Source: Chlamydoabsidia padenii (taxonomy: Eukaryota; Mucoromycota; Mucoromycetes; Mucorales; Cunninghamellaceae). Taken from it: a stretch of 64,000 bases of DNA. The stretch lies in NCBI GenBank assembly GCA_025330725.1, contig JAIWND010000034.1, forward strand, positions 218,739-282,738, given 5' to 3'. Below the pieces are notes generated by a model, which worked only from the letters and a program-made list of their open reading frames with translations, did not search any database and was not told the origin of the DNA. Position 1 is the first letter of the stretch, and every line of letters starts with the position of its first letter. Made by a program: the position numbers and the translations under genes. Shown here piece by piece: positions 12,442 through 23,874 of this stretch.

Positions 12442-13251
12442 ATGTCGAACAAACGCATCAAGGGACTCAGTATATCACGACCTATCTATTATGGCAACAC
12501 AGCAACACCAATCACGGGAAAAAAGGCGGCGGACTCGGATCATACACATAAATGGACGGTATTATTAAAAGGACTCGATAACGAAGACCTCAGTTACTAT
12601 ATCCGTAAAGTGGTATTCAAACTACATGAAACATACCCCAACCCCTTACGAAGTAATATAAAATAAAATAAAATAAAAAAACATTTTTTTTTATTACTTA
12701 CCTCTGTCTTCCTCTTATATATATATATATATATATATATAGCTGTAGACCAACCACCTTTTGAACTCACCGAAACTGGTTGGGGTGAATTTGAAATCGC
12801 GATCAAGGTCCACTTCCATTTGGCCACCAGTGAAAAATCCGTCATACTTTATCACCATTTACGACTCCACCCTTATGAAGACGATGTCAATGGACAACCT
12901 TGGCCCAAAGATAAACCAGTCTCCAGTCTTATTTATGATGAATTGGTAAGTCTCTCTTTTACTTTGTAACCCACTCTTTTTTTTTTTTTTTTTAAAAAAA
13001 AACAACTTATTTTTTGTGTTTGACAGGTATTTAATGAACCGACCGAAGCTTTTAGGGATATCTTGGCCAAGAACAATGCTCTACAACGCAACTTGACTAT
13101 TAAGAAATCTACCAAGGATCCATTGTCACCTCAATTCAGTGTACAACTCGAACAAGAAGAACTGGATCGATTGGATGCCGCACAACATGAAGTCAATGCT
13201 CAAATTGTCCACCTCAAGAAACGAATGGCGGCTCTTGGTAATGATATCTAG
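12442..13251 (+). CDS. YAF9: YEATS-domain protein Yaf9/GAS41
   Basis: Three exons (12442-12652, 12743-12945, 13027-13251) give 212 aa. Yaf9 is the histone acyl-lysine reader shared by the NuA4 acetyltransferase and SWR1 (H2A.Z exchange) complexes. A complete YEATS domain covers about residues 20-140, with HKWTVLLKGLDNEDLSYYI, FKLHETYPNPLR, PPFELTETGWGEFEI and LYHHLRLHPY. The C-terminal coiled coil (LEQEELDRLDAAQHEVNAQ) fits the complex-binding helix. The length is near the 226 aa of the yeast protein. The first intron ends in a (TA)n tract running into the acceptor. Confidence 0.95.
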
Positions 13252-13521
13252 TCTATCCCCCCCCTTTTTTTTTTTATCAACATAACAATAATGTATATAC
13301 TCCACTCCATTTGTAATTTGTGTCTATTATCAATCAATCAATTAATTAATAAAGAATATCAAGGTGATTTATCCATCTTGACATGTAACAGCACCCATGG
13401 GTTTATTTATTAGGTATTTTAATGCGTTATGCGTATAAAAAATATAATATAAAAGAAGGGGGAGGGGACTATATAAATCAGGTATAAAGTAATACAATGT
13501 GAAGCAAGTAATTCTATCTAT

Positions 13522-15423
13522 CTACATGGATCGACGGCCTTCAGCAGGGGACTTTGTTACGTTGGATTGTTTGACACCCACCACACCACCACCCATCGAT
13601 GTACCACCCCCAGTCGTATTTTTCCGTTTGATCATCCCCGAGAAGCCACCCCCTGTTTTCTTCTTTTTGCTGACCATGGCCGGACTAGCATCCTTTGCAG
13701 CATTTTGTTCCTTTAGTCGTTGGGCGTGGCCTACAATACAACTAATCAAGTCGTTATAAGTTTCTGCATCCATCATCAGTTGTTCACGTTGATCTAGTAA
13801 GTATCCGAGGTATTCTTTAGCTTGTCTTTGTAATCTTGATAATTCAATGACCATAGCATTCAGTTTCACATCAGGGAATACACGGATTGTTTCTATAGAA
13901 GGGAGGGGGAGTGAGTTCATTTACATTCCAAACCTGATGGGGATGGGTTCTTTTTTCATCTTCTTCTTCTTTTACCTTCTGTCAATTCACAATAAGCCTT
14001 TGCGATATCAATATCCAATTCAGGTTCTTCTTCAATAGCAAGTTTAGAGGGTCCGTTGATAATACTACCATGTAGAGCCGCTGCCATAGCACCACCTGTC
14101 AGGGACATATCATTGGTAAGAGAATTGGATCGCACGTGATTTGATGTACCTGATTTTAACATGTACGATGAAGATGAAGCGGTGGTTGGTGATGATGAAT
14201 GAAGAGCATGGCTGTGAGGTCGTGAAGGTGAAGAAGTCATGGAGGTCGGTCGCACGTCTTGTAGTCGGTCCTCGTAATTGATTCGGACGCCCAATGCATT
14301 CAAATAAGCCCGGTTGATTTCTGATCGAGTCCACTGAAATTGACCAATGGCACCAGTAATAGGATTATAAAACACAGAATCGCGCGATAACTTTTGCCAT
14401 AAATCCAAACTACAATAAAAGGGTTAAATCAAGTGTTTTCCATAGTGTATACAATAATTTTTATATTACCTGCATTCGGTACATAAAAGTTCATTATTAC
14501 TGTATTCATCGGTTGGTGAAGATGCATGAAGAGAGATTGGTGATTCGACAAGTGTACTATCAGTTTCTTCGCCCAAAGGTGTCCATATCTGAGATAGTGT
14601 GGTTTCCATAAACGATGTCATATCTGATTCACCTGCTTCCAACAATTCGATCTATATTTTAAAAAGATATATTAGCAAATACATTCCACCATTCTCTATA
14701 TATAAAAAAATAACAACTTACGTATTGATGCAAAAAGGTCGATTCTGATGATGGAGCAGTCGTTGTTTCCAAAGATATACCTTCTTGTTGATCAGTAGTA
14801 TCAGGGAATGGTTCATTCGGGAGTTCGTCAAAGTCACCAAAGTCATCGAAATCATCATCATCATCGCCACTACCATCGCCTTTATTACCAAAGTCACCAA
14901 AGTCCCCGAATTCATCGTCGTCCTCCTCCTCCTCCTTTTCGTCAGTTCCGTTACTTGAGCCAAATTCATTGTCGATATCCTGTTCACTTGTATCTTGCAT
15001 CCTGTTGCATTCAAAATCATTAGTGTCACCAGTATCCATATCCTGTTCATTTGTATCTTCTTTATTGTTAGAGTCAAGTACAGAGTCACCCCAGTCAAAA
15101 CCGTCATCGTCATTATTGGTTTGTTCATCGTCAAGTAAGGCCAGGTTGTCTTGATGATTAGCAAGTTCCGCCAAGTGTTCATCTTGTTTCTCTACAGTAT
15201 TGGGTGAAGTATGAGTTGATGGTTGTGTTGAAGTATCATCAGAGTCGTTTTCTTGTTTAGGAGGACCAAGCGCCATGGATGTATTGTCATCTTCAACCGC
15301 CCCATTTGTATTCGGTTCTGTTGATGATATATCTTCCGTATCCAAATCCAATAGCTGAGGAGAGTGAAAGTCGGGTCGTTGCTGAGTAGTGTCGTTTTCC
15401 AAAGTAGTTGTAGGTTCAGACAT
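13522..15423 (-). CDS. Aftiphilin-like clathrin/adaptor accessory protein
   Basis: Four exons (15423-14722, 14651-14470, 14409-13976, 13892-13522) give 562 aa. The N-terminal half is acidic and disordered, with DWGDS and repeated EFGDFGDFG / DDFDDFGDF motifs. Such acidic D/E-F-G/x-D/E-F motifs bind AP-1/GGA ear domains in aftiphilin. After it lies a region at about residues 295-340 (LDLWQKLSRDSVFYNP, GQFQWTRSEINRAYLNALG) that matches the clathrin-binding box of aftiphilin, including its W-x-x-S and L-x-x-L-G ends. The C terminus is a helical segment followed by a basic, glycine-rich tail. The likely role is trans-Golgi/endosome clathrin traffic. Family assignment rests on motifs and domain order, not on strong overall identity. 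Confidence 0.72.
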
Positions 15424-15605
15424 GTTGTGTTGATATAAATAGATGGTAAAGGGAAGAAGAAGAAGAAGAAGGTTAGACCGCGCTCTTTAAGAGGATAAAA
15501 AAAAAAAAAAAAAAAAATAGATGCCGGTGTTTAAAACTCCATTACTTTATTCAAAGAAGTTATAATATTAGAGTCAAAGGGGGAAAGGGGACTATTACGA
15601 CGGTA

Positions 15606-16192
15606 TCAGCAGGCACATCCAGGATCATGAGTTTGATTACCACTTGGAATATTGATGGTATCAGGGAAGTCACTATGGTAATATATAAAACGGTTAATTA
15701 TTCCATTTGTTATTATTACAGTCAACTTACATATCAACATCGGTTTCTCGAGAGAGAGCATTTCTTGCTATTGTTTGGAAAGCCTGGTCGACATTGATAG
15801 CTTCTTTTGCCGAAGTTTCAAAGTAACTATAAATTAAATCAAAATGAATATGCATGATATGTTCTTCCCCCCCCCCTTTAATAGGATACTTACGGAGCAT
15901 TGCCTTTAGATTGACACCAAGCCATAGCACGTTTTGCAGATACCTATGTTTGATAATACAAAATATATATAAAAGAGTGATTAGAAACCTTTGTCATGCG
16001 ACCCTACCCCTTGTTATTATACTTTACCATTCTTTTCGATTCTTCAATATCCACCTTGTTGCCCAATAAAACAAAAGGGAATTCATCAGGATCCCGAGGT
16101 GAAGCTTGTACCAAGAATTCATCACGCCATTGATCTAGGTATGCAACAAAGGCAAACAATAATAAGATAAGAGAGTATTCTTTTTTTTTTTT

Positions 16193-16228
<36 letters not shown>

Positions 16229-16685
16229 TTACTTACCAACGTGTTCAAAGGTCTTGCTATTATTAACATCATAAGCCAACACACAACAGTCTGCACCTCG
16301 ATAAAAGGCAACACCTAAGGATTGGAATCGTTCTTGACCAGCAGTATCCCAAATCTTTTTAAATACAACAAGTCAGTAACGATGGAAGGGGGTATCTTTG
16401 CACATGTGTTCATCTTTTACCTGCATTGTAACCAGTCTGTCATCTACCAACACTTCTTTTGTCAAAAAGTCAGCACCAATAGTAGCTTTGTATTGTCCAC
16501 TAAACTTTCGATTCACATATTGGTTCATTAAAGAGGTCTTTCCAACCCTATCAATACAATTAAAAAAATAAAAAAAGTTAGTATTCATCTTGATGTCTTC
16601 TTTTTCTGTTCTTATACATGTTTACTTACCCACTATCGCCAAGAATAATGACTTTGAGTAGTACTTTTTTTCTTCCAGTCGACAT
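15606..16685 (-). CDS. YPT7: Rab7 GTPase (Ypt7)
   Basis: Seven exons (16685-16630, 16547-16421, 16354-16237, 16134-16028, 15943-15894, 15826-15731, 15672-15606) give 206 aa. Ypt7/Rab7 drives fusion at late endosomes and vacuoles through HOPS. All G motifs are present: [15 protein letters not shown] (P loop, split by intron 1), [10 protein letters not shown] (switch I), [19 protein letters not shown] and ETSAKEA. The switch I and [17 protein letters not shown] regions are Rab7-type. The protein ends GCAC, a CxC double-geranylgeranylation site. Intron 3 carries a long (GA)n microsatellite. The start is only about 180 bp from the 3' neighbour in the same orientation. Confidence 0.96.
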
Positions 16686-17254
16686 TTTTCTTTTTGTTGT
16701 GATGACGAATGTAAAAGAAGAAGAAGAAGAAACGAAATGAAAAGAAAAAAAGAAATCTAACACACAAAAGGTCCTCACCCTCAAATGTGTCACATGCAGC
16801 CAGCTGAGTGCGGAATTTGAAAATAAGAGCCAATGATCGTTCGTTGGTTCTTAAGAGTTGTCTGTCCCTTTAGCAAAGTTGCATTGACAAGTCATCTGTA
16901 GGTACCTTTATCTATTGTCCTTTGACTTTTTTTTTTCATTTGTTTTTATCTTTTCCTATAAAGATAGAGTCAATATAAACCAAATCCAGTTTACTGAATC
17001 ATACAAACTGAGATGATCAAGGCTTTTTGTCTGCCTATGCAAATACACCCTGAGATTCAATATCCGACTTTGGTAATCATTGATCAAGGTTGATGTAAAT
17101 GTATATTTAAAAGATGCATTTATTTTTATAAAACAAAAACAAAAAGATATTATAAAAGACAAAGTATAATAAAAAGAAAGAGACTATGTACTAGATAAAC
17201 AATAAGTAAAATAGATGTAAGATATAGTGACTACCACCACAGACACCAGACAAT
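16686..17254. other. Intergenic region upstream of YPT7
   Basis: This region is AT-rich. A one-mismatch copy of the recurrent motif (CGGAATTTGAA, 16811-16821) lies about 126 bp before the YPT7 start. No coding sequence is supported; the rest appears to be the 3' flank of the KH-protein gene. Confidence 0.45.
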
Positions 17255-20200
17255 CTATGCCAGTTTCTGATCACCACCACCCGACAAAGACATGTTTTCC
17301 AATAGACTTTGAACTACATAATCTAAACAACAACAGAAAAAAAAAAAGTCAATCTCTGTTATCATGATTCATTCTTTTACCTTTACCTTCATTATGCCCA
17401 GTGCCAAATAATCCATTCTTTGGTGAGGGTGATCGTGTTGTAGGGTAATCAAGACCACCGACAGGAAATCCAGAAGCAGTAGTAGTATTATGGAATGAGG
17501 TATGTTGTTGTTGTTGTTGTTGTTGTTGTTGGCGGAAATGAGATTCCAGTAATGGTTCCGGCATTGATTTACTTGATTTCAATGTCTTTGTTGTACCGTC
17601 GTGATAAGGGTTGAATCCTCCCCGAGTGGTACTACCCATCCTAGGAAACGTCGCATTGAAGAAGCCAGTGGTCGAAGGAAGAGGAGGACTTTTACCAAAA
17701 GGGGATCTTGTAAAGACGTGTGATGACCAAATATCTGTTGTTGATGACGATGATGATGATCCTGAAACATGATTTTGTTGATGAGTAGGAGGTAAACCAA
17801 AACCACTACGTTGATATCGATAATTTGCCAAAACCACCTTTTCTTGTTCCGTTAAATCCATCGGTGCATCAAAGATGGCTCGTATGTTGTCTTCAGAGAT
17901 GGTTTGGCCAGGTGGTTTCCATGTCGTTGATGTAGTGGGTGGATTGGTTTCTGTTGTTGTTGTTGTTGTTGTTGTTGTTATTGATGGTGGTGTGAATGGA
18001 AGCATGGGATAGGTCGTATGAGTGGTCATCATTGGAGTCATCATTGACATCTTTGTTGTATCGGCCGAGTATCTGTTCGTCATAGGCATATCTAAGTTGA
18101 TAAAAAAGAAATATTAGACTACTATTCCCCTTTCCCCATTGTTCTTCCTCTAATACATACCTGGAAGAAGCATTGCAAAAGAATCTTGTGAGTACCGGTA
18201 TGTTGTGGGTGGTTTAGGAGGCAACAAAGAAGCAGGAATGACTTGTTCATAAAAAGAGATATCGTGAGACTTGAGGTACGCGGTCAACACATCCAGAGCA
18301 GCAGGTAAAGTATCCATCAGGGTATTATACAACACAATCACCATATCATCCGGACAATACTTGTCAGGAAAAGAGGCAAGACGAATACCAAATTCATGTT
18401 CGAGTCGACCCACCACGGTATGTACAAAGTCGTTATCATCCAACAAGGCCGTCAAACTATCCGAGCGAGGAGCACAAAGTTGATAATCCCGAGGAATAAC
18501 CGATTGCACTCTAGCCAGAGCCACATCGATCTGAGCTTCAGGACCCACCAAGACCACCTTGTCCGTTGCCAATTCACAATCAGGCCAAAGCACCCGCGTG
18601 TTCGTTTTCTTGCCAATATCTTCGGTGAAAAACATGCTTTGATCATGAGCCAAGAGTCGTTGGAGCCGGAAGGGAATAGGTACGGTGCGTGTCACATAAT
18701 CACGATCCTTGGGATGAATCAATTCCATCACGGCATGGCGCAAATTGTCGAGATTGATTTGATTCTTCATGGGAGTCCTGGCCACCACATTGTCTTCATT
18801 ATCGTAATACCCACCCAGTGACGCAAATTCCTCCGTGTTGGAGAACTTGACATAGACACCATACTTCTTCATGATCCGCTGGATGTTCTTGCCCCCGACA
18901 CCAATGATTCGCTTGTGGTATGCTTCAGGCACAAAAAAGGAGATTTCCGCCGGTAGTTCTTCTTGTAACAAAGTCAATCCGTCCAATGCTTTTGTAAAAC
19001 TGGTACTGTCGACCTCGATGACAAAGTTATAGTCACTGGCCAAAGGTACAAACCGGATTTTCGCCCCCGAAGTTTTCATGATCTTGTTGATTTTACCATT
19101 CTTTTTGCCGCTGATAAAGTCCCGTTGTTCGTTGGCGGATTCGACCCGGAAGATGGTGCCTTGGTGGAAGGGTTTCAAAAAAGTCATTTCTTGAAGTCGT
19201 TGATAGACATTACGGATGGCGCGTTCGGTTCCCATGACTTCGATACAACCAGGTTCCGTCTTGTACGTAACTTGAGCACCAGAGACTTGTGAGAGTTGAG
19301 ATACCATGCTGGCCAAGTTGCTGGTAGAACTAAAGAAGGAAGAGGAGCCACCATTATAGATCAGATTATCATGATCGTTAAAGTAAAAGATGGCTTCATA
19401 GATACTGCAGGCGACAAAGTGGATGGCACGGAGTGTTCGTTCAGCGTTCACTCGGTTTTCTGCATACACTGAGATGGCATCTTCCCCTGATCCAAGAAGC
19501 GGGAATTCAACAAAGGAGCCTACAAATAAACACCAAGTAAAATTAGCTACCAGTTTCAACTCTAACAGTCATTCATTCTGTCAAGAGCCTTACCATTATC
19601 GTGCATAATCTTGCGAATGTCATCTTTGCAATGTAAGAGCATCCAATCCAGTTTTTGGGCTACCATTTTAACAGATTTGTGATACATGGACTTGGCCTAT
19701 AAAAAAAAAAAGAAAGAAAGAGAGCTTAGTCCACACCATCCCTTTTCAATCCATCCATCCATATATACCTTTTGAGACACTAGTTTATTCAGCATATCCT
19801 TGACACGAGCCACATGAGTGGCATCCCCAGTGATATAGATTGCCGAGTCGTATTCGTCTTGTTCAGTCGTGGCGGTGATAAAAGGTGAAGGAAAGTAGAT
19901 ATTGGTGCATGTTTCTTCAATAATTGGATGTAAACCTGTTCGTTTCCGTCCGCCAATTAAGTATTGATATTTCAAAGGCATGCATACTTTATCTGAATGT
20001 AAGCCAGCCTAAACCATGTTGATAATAATAGAAAGAAAGAAAGAAAGAAAGAAAGAGAAGAAAGAGGTGAGTTTTTCTTTTTAAAAAAAAAATCAAGACT
20101 ATAGAAAGTCGGGATTTGAATTTCATTTTTTTTGGGGGGGAAGGTCTTACATTTTCATCCAAAAGGACCAAGAGCTGCACACGGCATTTTTCGACATCCT

Positions 20201-20751
20201 CGGGTACACCGGTGATGATCAAAGAGACAGTATGATCAGAAGCAAAACAAGATTGATGAGATTTAGGAGGAGTGATAACAATAGTTGTCTTTGTATCATT
20301 GGCAATTCGATCGCATTGTTCTTGAGTAGGGCATTCGACAGCGGGCACGGGTAAGACCAATTCAACCTAAAGAGGAGAGACTATGTATTAGTATAAGCAC
20401 CCTTTAAAATGGACCCCTTTTTTATCACTTTACCTTGATTGGACAATGAAGTAGCAAGTGACTACGAGTATCAGCCAGAGAATGAAGAGTACCTGTCAAA
20501 GTCAAATTATAATCGGCGGGTGTATCCATCAAATCATGATGTGGCTTGATGATTTTATCATTGGTAGTTATAACGATATCACATTGAGTGACGGTCATGA
20601 TGTTTTGACAGGTATTCCGTAAATCGTTAAATGTATGCTCTTCTTTTTTGAGAGAGAAATCGTATTGGCGGGATGCACAAGGGGCATAACAAAAGGATGA
20701 GATGGTGGTGGCATTGTTGGAGGGTGACATCCTCATTGTGGTCGAGTCCAT
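17255..20751 (-). CDS. Large multi-KH-domain RNA-binding protein
   Basis: Seven exons (20751-20434, 20366-20151, 20008-19769, 19696-19594, 19519-18161, 18091-17381, 17322-17255) give 1004 aa with frame kept throughout. Several KH-type repeats are visible. The clearest is at about residues 500-545, with FFVPEAYHKRIIGVGGKNIQ, where the invariant GxGG loop (IIGVGGKNIQ) binds RNA. Weaker repeats occur earlier (ISGKKNGKINKIMKTSGAKI, LIGGRKRTGLHPII) and later (VVGRLEHEFGIRLA). The arrangement recalls yeast YLL032C and BicC-type proteins. The last third is Pro/Ser/Thr-rich with poly-Thr and poly-Gln. It is probably a cytoplasmic mRNA-binding regulator; target and pathway cannot be read from sequence. 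Intron 2 contains an exact copy of the CGGGATTTGAA motif (20110-20120). Confidence 0.82.
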
Positions 20752-20854
20752 TTTGGTATCTTTATATTATATAAAAAGTAAGTGCTGACAATGATCAGTA
20801 ACGATGGTGATGACGATCAAGTGTTCAATGGAAGTGTGATATAACGTGGTTGTG

Positions 20855-20893
<39 letters not shown>

Positions 20894-22157
20894 AAATTTG
20901 TGAAAGAAAGAAGCACAAGAATAGATTGTTTGTCAAAAACATTGTTTTTTAAAAAAAATGTTCGGGCTATCTTGGTGTAAAAAAATTTCGAAACCTGGGG
21001 AATAAGGTTGCAGTATCCGCCTGTCACTTTTTTTTCTTCTTTCTCTCTCGAACAAAATCCGCTTACCCTTTTATCGATTTGTTTTGTTTTGCATGAATCT
21101 TGTGTATATCTTTCCTCTTTTATAGTAAAACACTTGTATGCACGATCTTATTATCATACAAGATGATGTAGTTTGACCAATACTACTGGTTCTACAAACG
21201 AGGGCTAAGCTTTTCCATATCTCGTCATTATTCATGCCCATTGGCCTTGTTCCACCACGTGGATTCATCTCCGATAGTGCAAAGTCGGGATTTAAATTAT
21301 TTTTTCTTTTTCTTTTTTTTGGTTGTAACCCGACGGATCTTTGTTCCCTCTTTTTTCCTCTCCCCCCATTTTCATTGTCATTCATCGGAAACACCTCTTC
21401 AACCAAGACTCTATTTGTTACTGGGATAGTCTTGTGATGGTAAGTTACGGAATCGTTTATAATGTAAGGTATGCGACTTTACTAATCTCCACTTTTGCTC
21501 TTTTAGTGAAAAACAGTACTTGTTAATTGGCTCCGGTTGGTAATCGATCTAGGCATGCTATGACTTTGTCTTTTATTTTTTGAAAAAGTGGGACTCGGGC
21601 TTCAACTTTTAGCTAAACTTTACTTTCAGCATTGTAAATTGGTATTAACAGTCTATTTTTTATGATCAACTAATTACTCTTTTCCCTTTGGGACACAATT
21701 AACCTACCCTACTACCTTGGAAATTGCCCTGTTGAAATCAAGTGGCTTCACGAACGATACAAACCCGTAAGTGCATAAGAAGAAAAAATGCATAATGATC
21801 ATTCATCTCTGTAGTATTAGCTTGTCTAAAATACTAGTTTTATTAATTAAATAAAAGCAACAATAAAATATACGATGTTTAAAAGTGGTCGAAAGAAATG
21901 ATCAAAGCAATCATACATAGGAAAAGAAATCAAACAGTCAGTTATTACATGCGATCAGCCCCTTTTGTCTATGGGAATGATAAAACTTACCACTTAAATG
22001 ATAAAAATTATCATAGAAGTGCAGTGTATGTGGGTTGCGATAACTTCCTGGAAAGATTTGAACAAAATAAAGGAGTGGAGACAAAGGAATGGAGATAGAT
22101 AGAGAGCGGATTCATATCAAGTGGCCAGCATTACTACATGAATTGTATGATTGTATA

Positions 22158-22322
22158 ACCGTTGCAGCCTGGCTGACCACATTGGAAGTGTCGGAAGGAT
22201 GGCGGAAAGAAGACATAAAGGGTGAAGGGGGATAAAAGGTGAAGAAAGTAGACCCTTCTTATAGGATACAGGAAGGGATAATAACGTGTGAAAATGAACG
22301 ATGTACCAATCAATTCAATGGA
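22158..22322 (+). repeat. Diverged direct repeat R1, copy a
   Basis: It shares, in order, CGTTGCA-CCTGGCTGACCACATTGG, a GTGTCGGAAGGA/GTGGCGGAAGGA block, GAAGACATAAAGG-TGAAG and a CGTGT-AAAAT...ACCAATCA block with 22567-22742. The copies are in the same orientation, about 400 bp apart, with small indels. Confidence 0.6.
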
Positions 22323-22566
22323 GCAAACCCTTGTCAATCAATATGATAAACAATATAATCACATGTATTTGAGTCAGTTTCACTATTTACAAACGATCAA
22401 TTCATGCTGATCAACAATCAATAAATGTAAAGAGCTAGAATGTAATGGTGGCGGGAATTCAAATAAACCCCGATCAATGCAAAAAAAAAAAAAAAAAAAA
22501 AAAAGAGTCTGGTTATGATCGCTTGTTCCTCCCTTTTCCTAATCAAACCACGCTCCAATCAGCAGA

Positions 22567-22742
22567 TAATCGTTGCAACCTGGCTGACCACATTGGCAGT
22601 GGCGGAAGGAGTGGATTCATCCAACCATAATGGAGATGGAGGAAGAAGACATAAAGGATGAAGGAAGGAAAAAAGTTGGCAATCAGTGATGGGGGAATGA
22701 TAGCGTGTAAAAATTGGTGTTGACCAATCATTCAAAAATGGA
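22567..22742 (+). repeat. Diverged direct repeat R1, copy b
   Basis: This is the second copy of the 22158-22322 unit, with an extra insertion after GGCGGAAGGA. The degree of divergence suggests an old local duplication. Confidence 0.6.
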
Positions 22743-22869
22743 TAAAGATAGGAGGTGGTCAGTGCTGGGGAAATCATAGGATTTTTAGGATTATGTCTAG
22801 ATATAGTAATCAAATCAATAAAAAAATAAGTGATACGAAAAGATGGGATCTTTATTAAACGTCAAATGG

Positions 22870-23170
22870 TTATGGTATTTAGGTTAAAAGTCAAGCACCA
22901 AGTGCCTTGTGTCAGTCTGTCCGAACTTGCCTACGCCCAACTGGCCGTGGAATTCAGGCCAACTTTTCGCCCAACTGACAGTAGAGTTCTGGCCAACTAT
23001 CTGCCTAACTTTCTCCTGCCCAACTGGCCTGTGCCGCCCGCAATTCGCCTGTGAAAAAAAAAATCCAAAGGCTTTTCACCCAAGTTGGCCTGAATTCTAC
23101 CCCCAACTTTCTGCCCAGCATTTTTCCTGCCCAGTTCCTGTCATGAAACCCACTTCATGTTCAAATCCCG
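22870..23170 (+). repeat. Tandem unit R2, diverged first copy
   Basis: It begins with AAAAGTCAAGCACCAAGTGC and CTTGTGTCAGTC, which match the middle of the two units that follow, and ends in TTCATGTTCAAATCCCG. Inside are three shorter repeats of GCCCAACTGGCC / GCCCAACTGACA type and the dispersed-repeat copy at 23041-23099. Confidence 0.5.
23041..23099 (+). repeat. Dispersed repeat, copy 2
   Basis: It matches 1441-1505: CAATTC, TGAAAAAAA run, AATCCAAA, CTTTTCAC, AGTTGGCCTGAA. Here it lies inside the first R2 unit, so the element at 1.4 kb belongs to the same repeat family. Confidence 0.6.
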
Positions 23171-23200
23171 CTTTACCTTGATTTCTTACTAAGATTTTGG

Positions 23201-23417
23201 ATGGGCTCTCCTCGCTCCATTGTTAAAGGATGGTAATGATTAAAGTGGTGATGTGAATACTATAACCCATTTCCAATATACTTTACCGCAAAAGTCAAGT
23301 ACCAGGACCCTTGTGTTAGTCAGCCCAAGCTTGCAATGAGTTTTACCTGTCTTTTGCAAGAAAAAAGGACGAAGACTTTTTTTTATAGATAGAAGCAAAA
23401 ATCATTTTCAAATCCCG
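23201..23417 (+). repeat. Tandem unit R2, copy A
   Basis: This unit of about 217 bp runs from the block CGCTCCATTGTTAAAGGATG through GACCCATTTCCAATATACTT-like sequence and AAGTCAAGTACCAGGA to CATTTTCAAATCCCG. It is closely matched by 23438-23648. Confidence 0.7.
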
Positions 23418-23437
23418 TCAGTTCTTAGTCAGAGTTG

Positions 23438-23648
23438 AAAGGAGCTTCACCGCTCCATTGTCAACGGATGCTAATGATTAAAGTGGCCATGTGGATACTA
23501 TGACCCATTTCCAACATACTTTACCGCAAGTTCAAGTACCAAGATCCTTGTGTTAATATGTTTAGATTTACAATGACTTTTACCTTTTCTTTGCTAAGAC
23601 GGAAGATTTTTTTTCTAGACAAAAGAAAGCTTCATTTTCAAATGCCGA
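23438..23648 (+). repeat. Tandem unit R2, copy B
   Basis: The adjacent copy shares CGCTCCATTGTCAACGGATG, TAATGATTAAAGTGG, ATACTTTACCGCAAG, TTCAAGTACCAAGA and the terminal CATTTTCAAATGCCG with copy A. Substitutions are scattered rather than clustered, as expected for a neutral tandem duplication. Confidence 0.7.
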
Positions 23649-23841
23649 ACACCAAAATTCAATACGCTTTGCAATTCCTGATTTGAGGGCATGATCATGG
23701 AGGGAAGCGTTGTCAGTCGAGATTTCGGTACTCGTTGTAAGGCCCAAATTTATTTATATAGAAGAGTGTTTTGTTGTACTGTAACTGTACTATTATATAG
23801 TCTACGTTTCATATCCCCTGCTTCCTTTGGCCAAATGGTTG

Positions 23842-23874
23842 GCACCCTTCGGGTGCTGCCTGCGGCGCAAATTT
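23842..23874. repeat. Short hairpin and palindrome
   Basis: GCACCC-TTC-GGGTGC forms a perfect 6-bp stem at 23842-23856. It is followed by CGGC and the 10-bp palindrome GCAAATTTGC. This GC-rich island stands out in an AT-rich region. It may be the end of a repeat; no function is shown. Confidence 0.4.

Noticed and set aside
16194..16227. (GA)n tract as a possible regulatory GAGA element
   Set aside because: It lies inside YPT7 intron 3 and is a simple microsatellite with no other support.
21071..21406. Minus-strand 111-codon frame as a nuclear protein
   Set aside because: It is lysine-rich only because of poly-T/poly-A tracts, has no recognisable domain and overlaps a motif copy; no splice or promoter support.
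23155..23175. Possible tRNA gene (B-box-like GTTCAAATCCCG)
   Set aside because: No A box at the right distance and no cloverleaf could be drawn; the motif is the recurrent element instead.
22909..23181. Plus-strand frame of 90 codons in the repeat island
   Set aside because: It is built from the GCCCAACTGGCC subrepeats, so the open frame reflects repetition, not coding.
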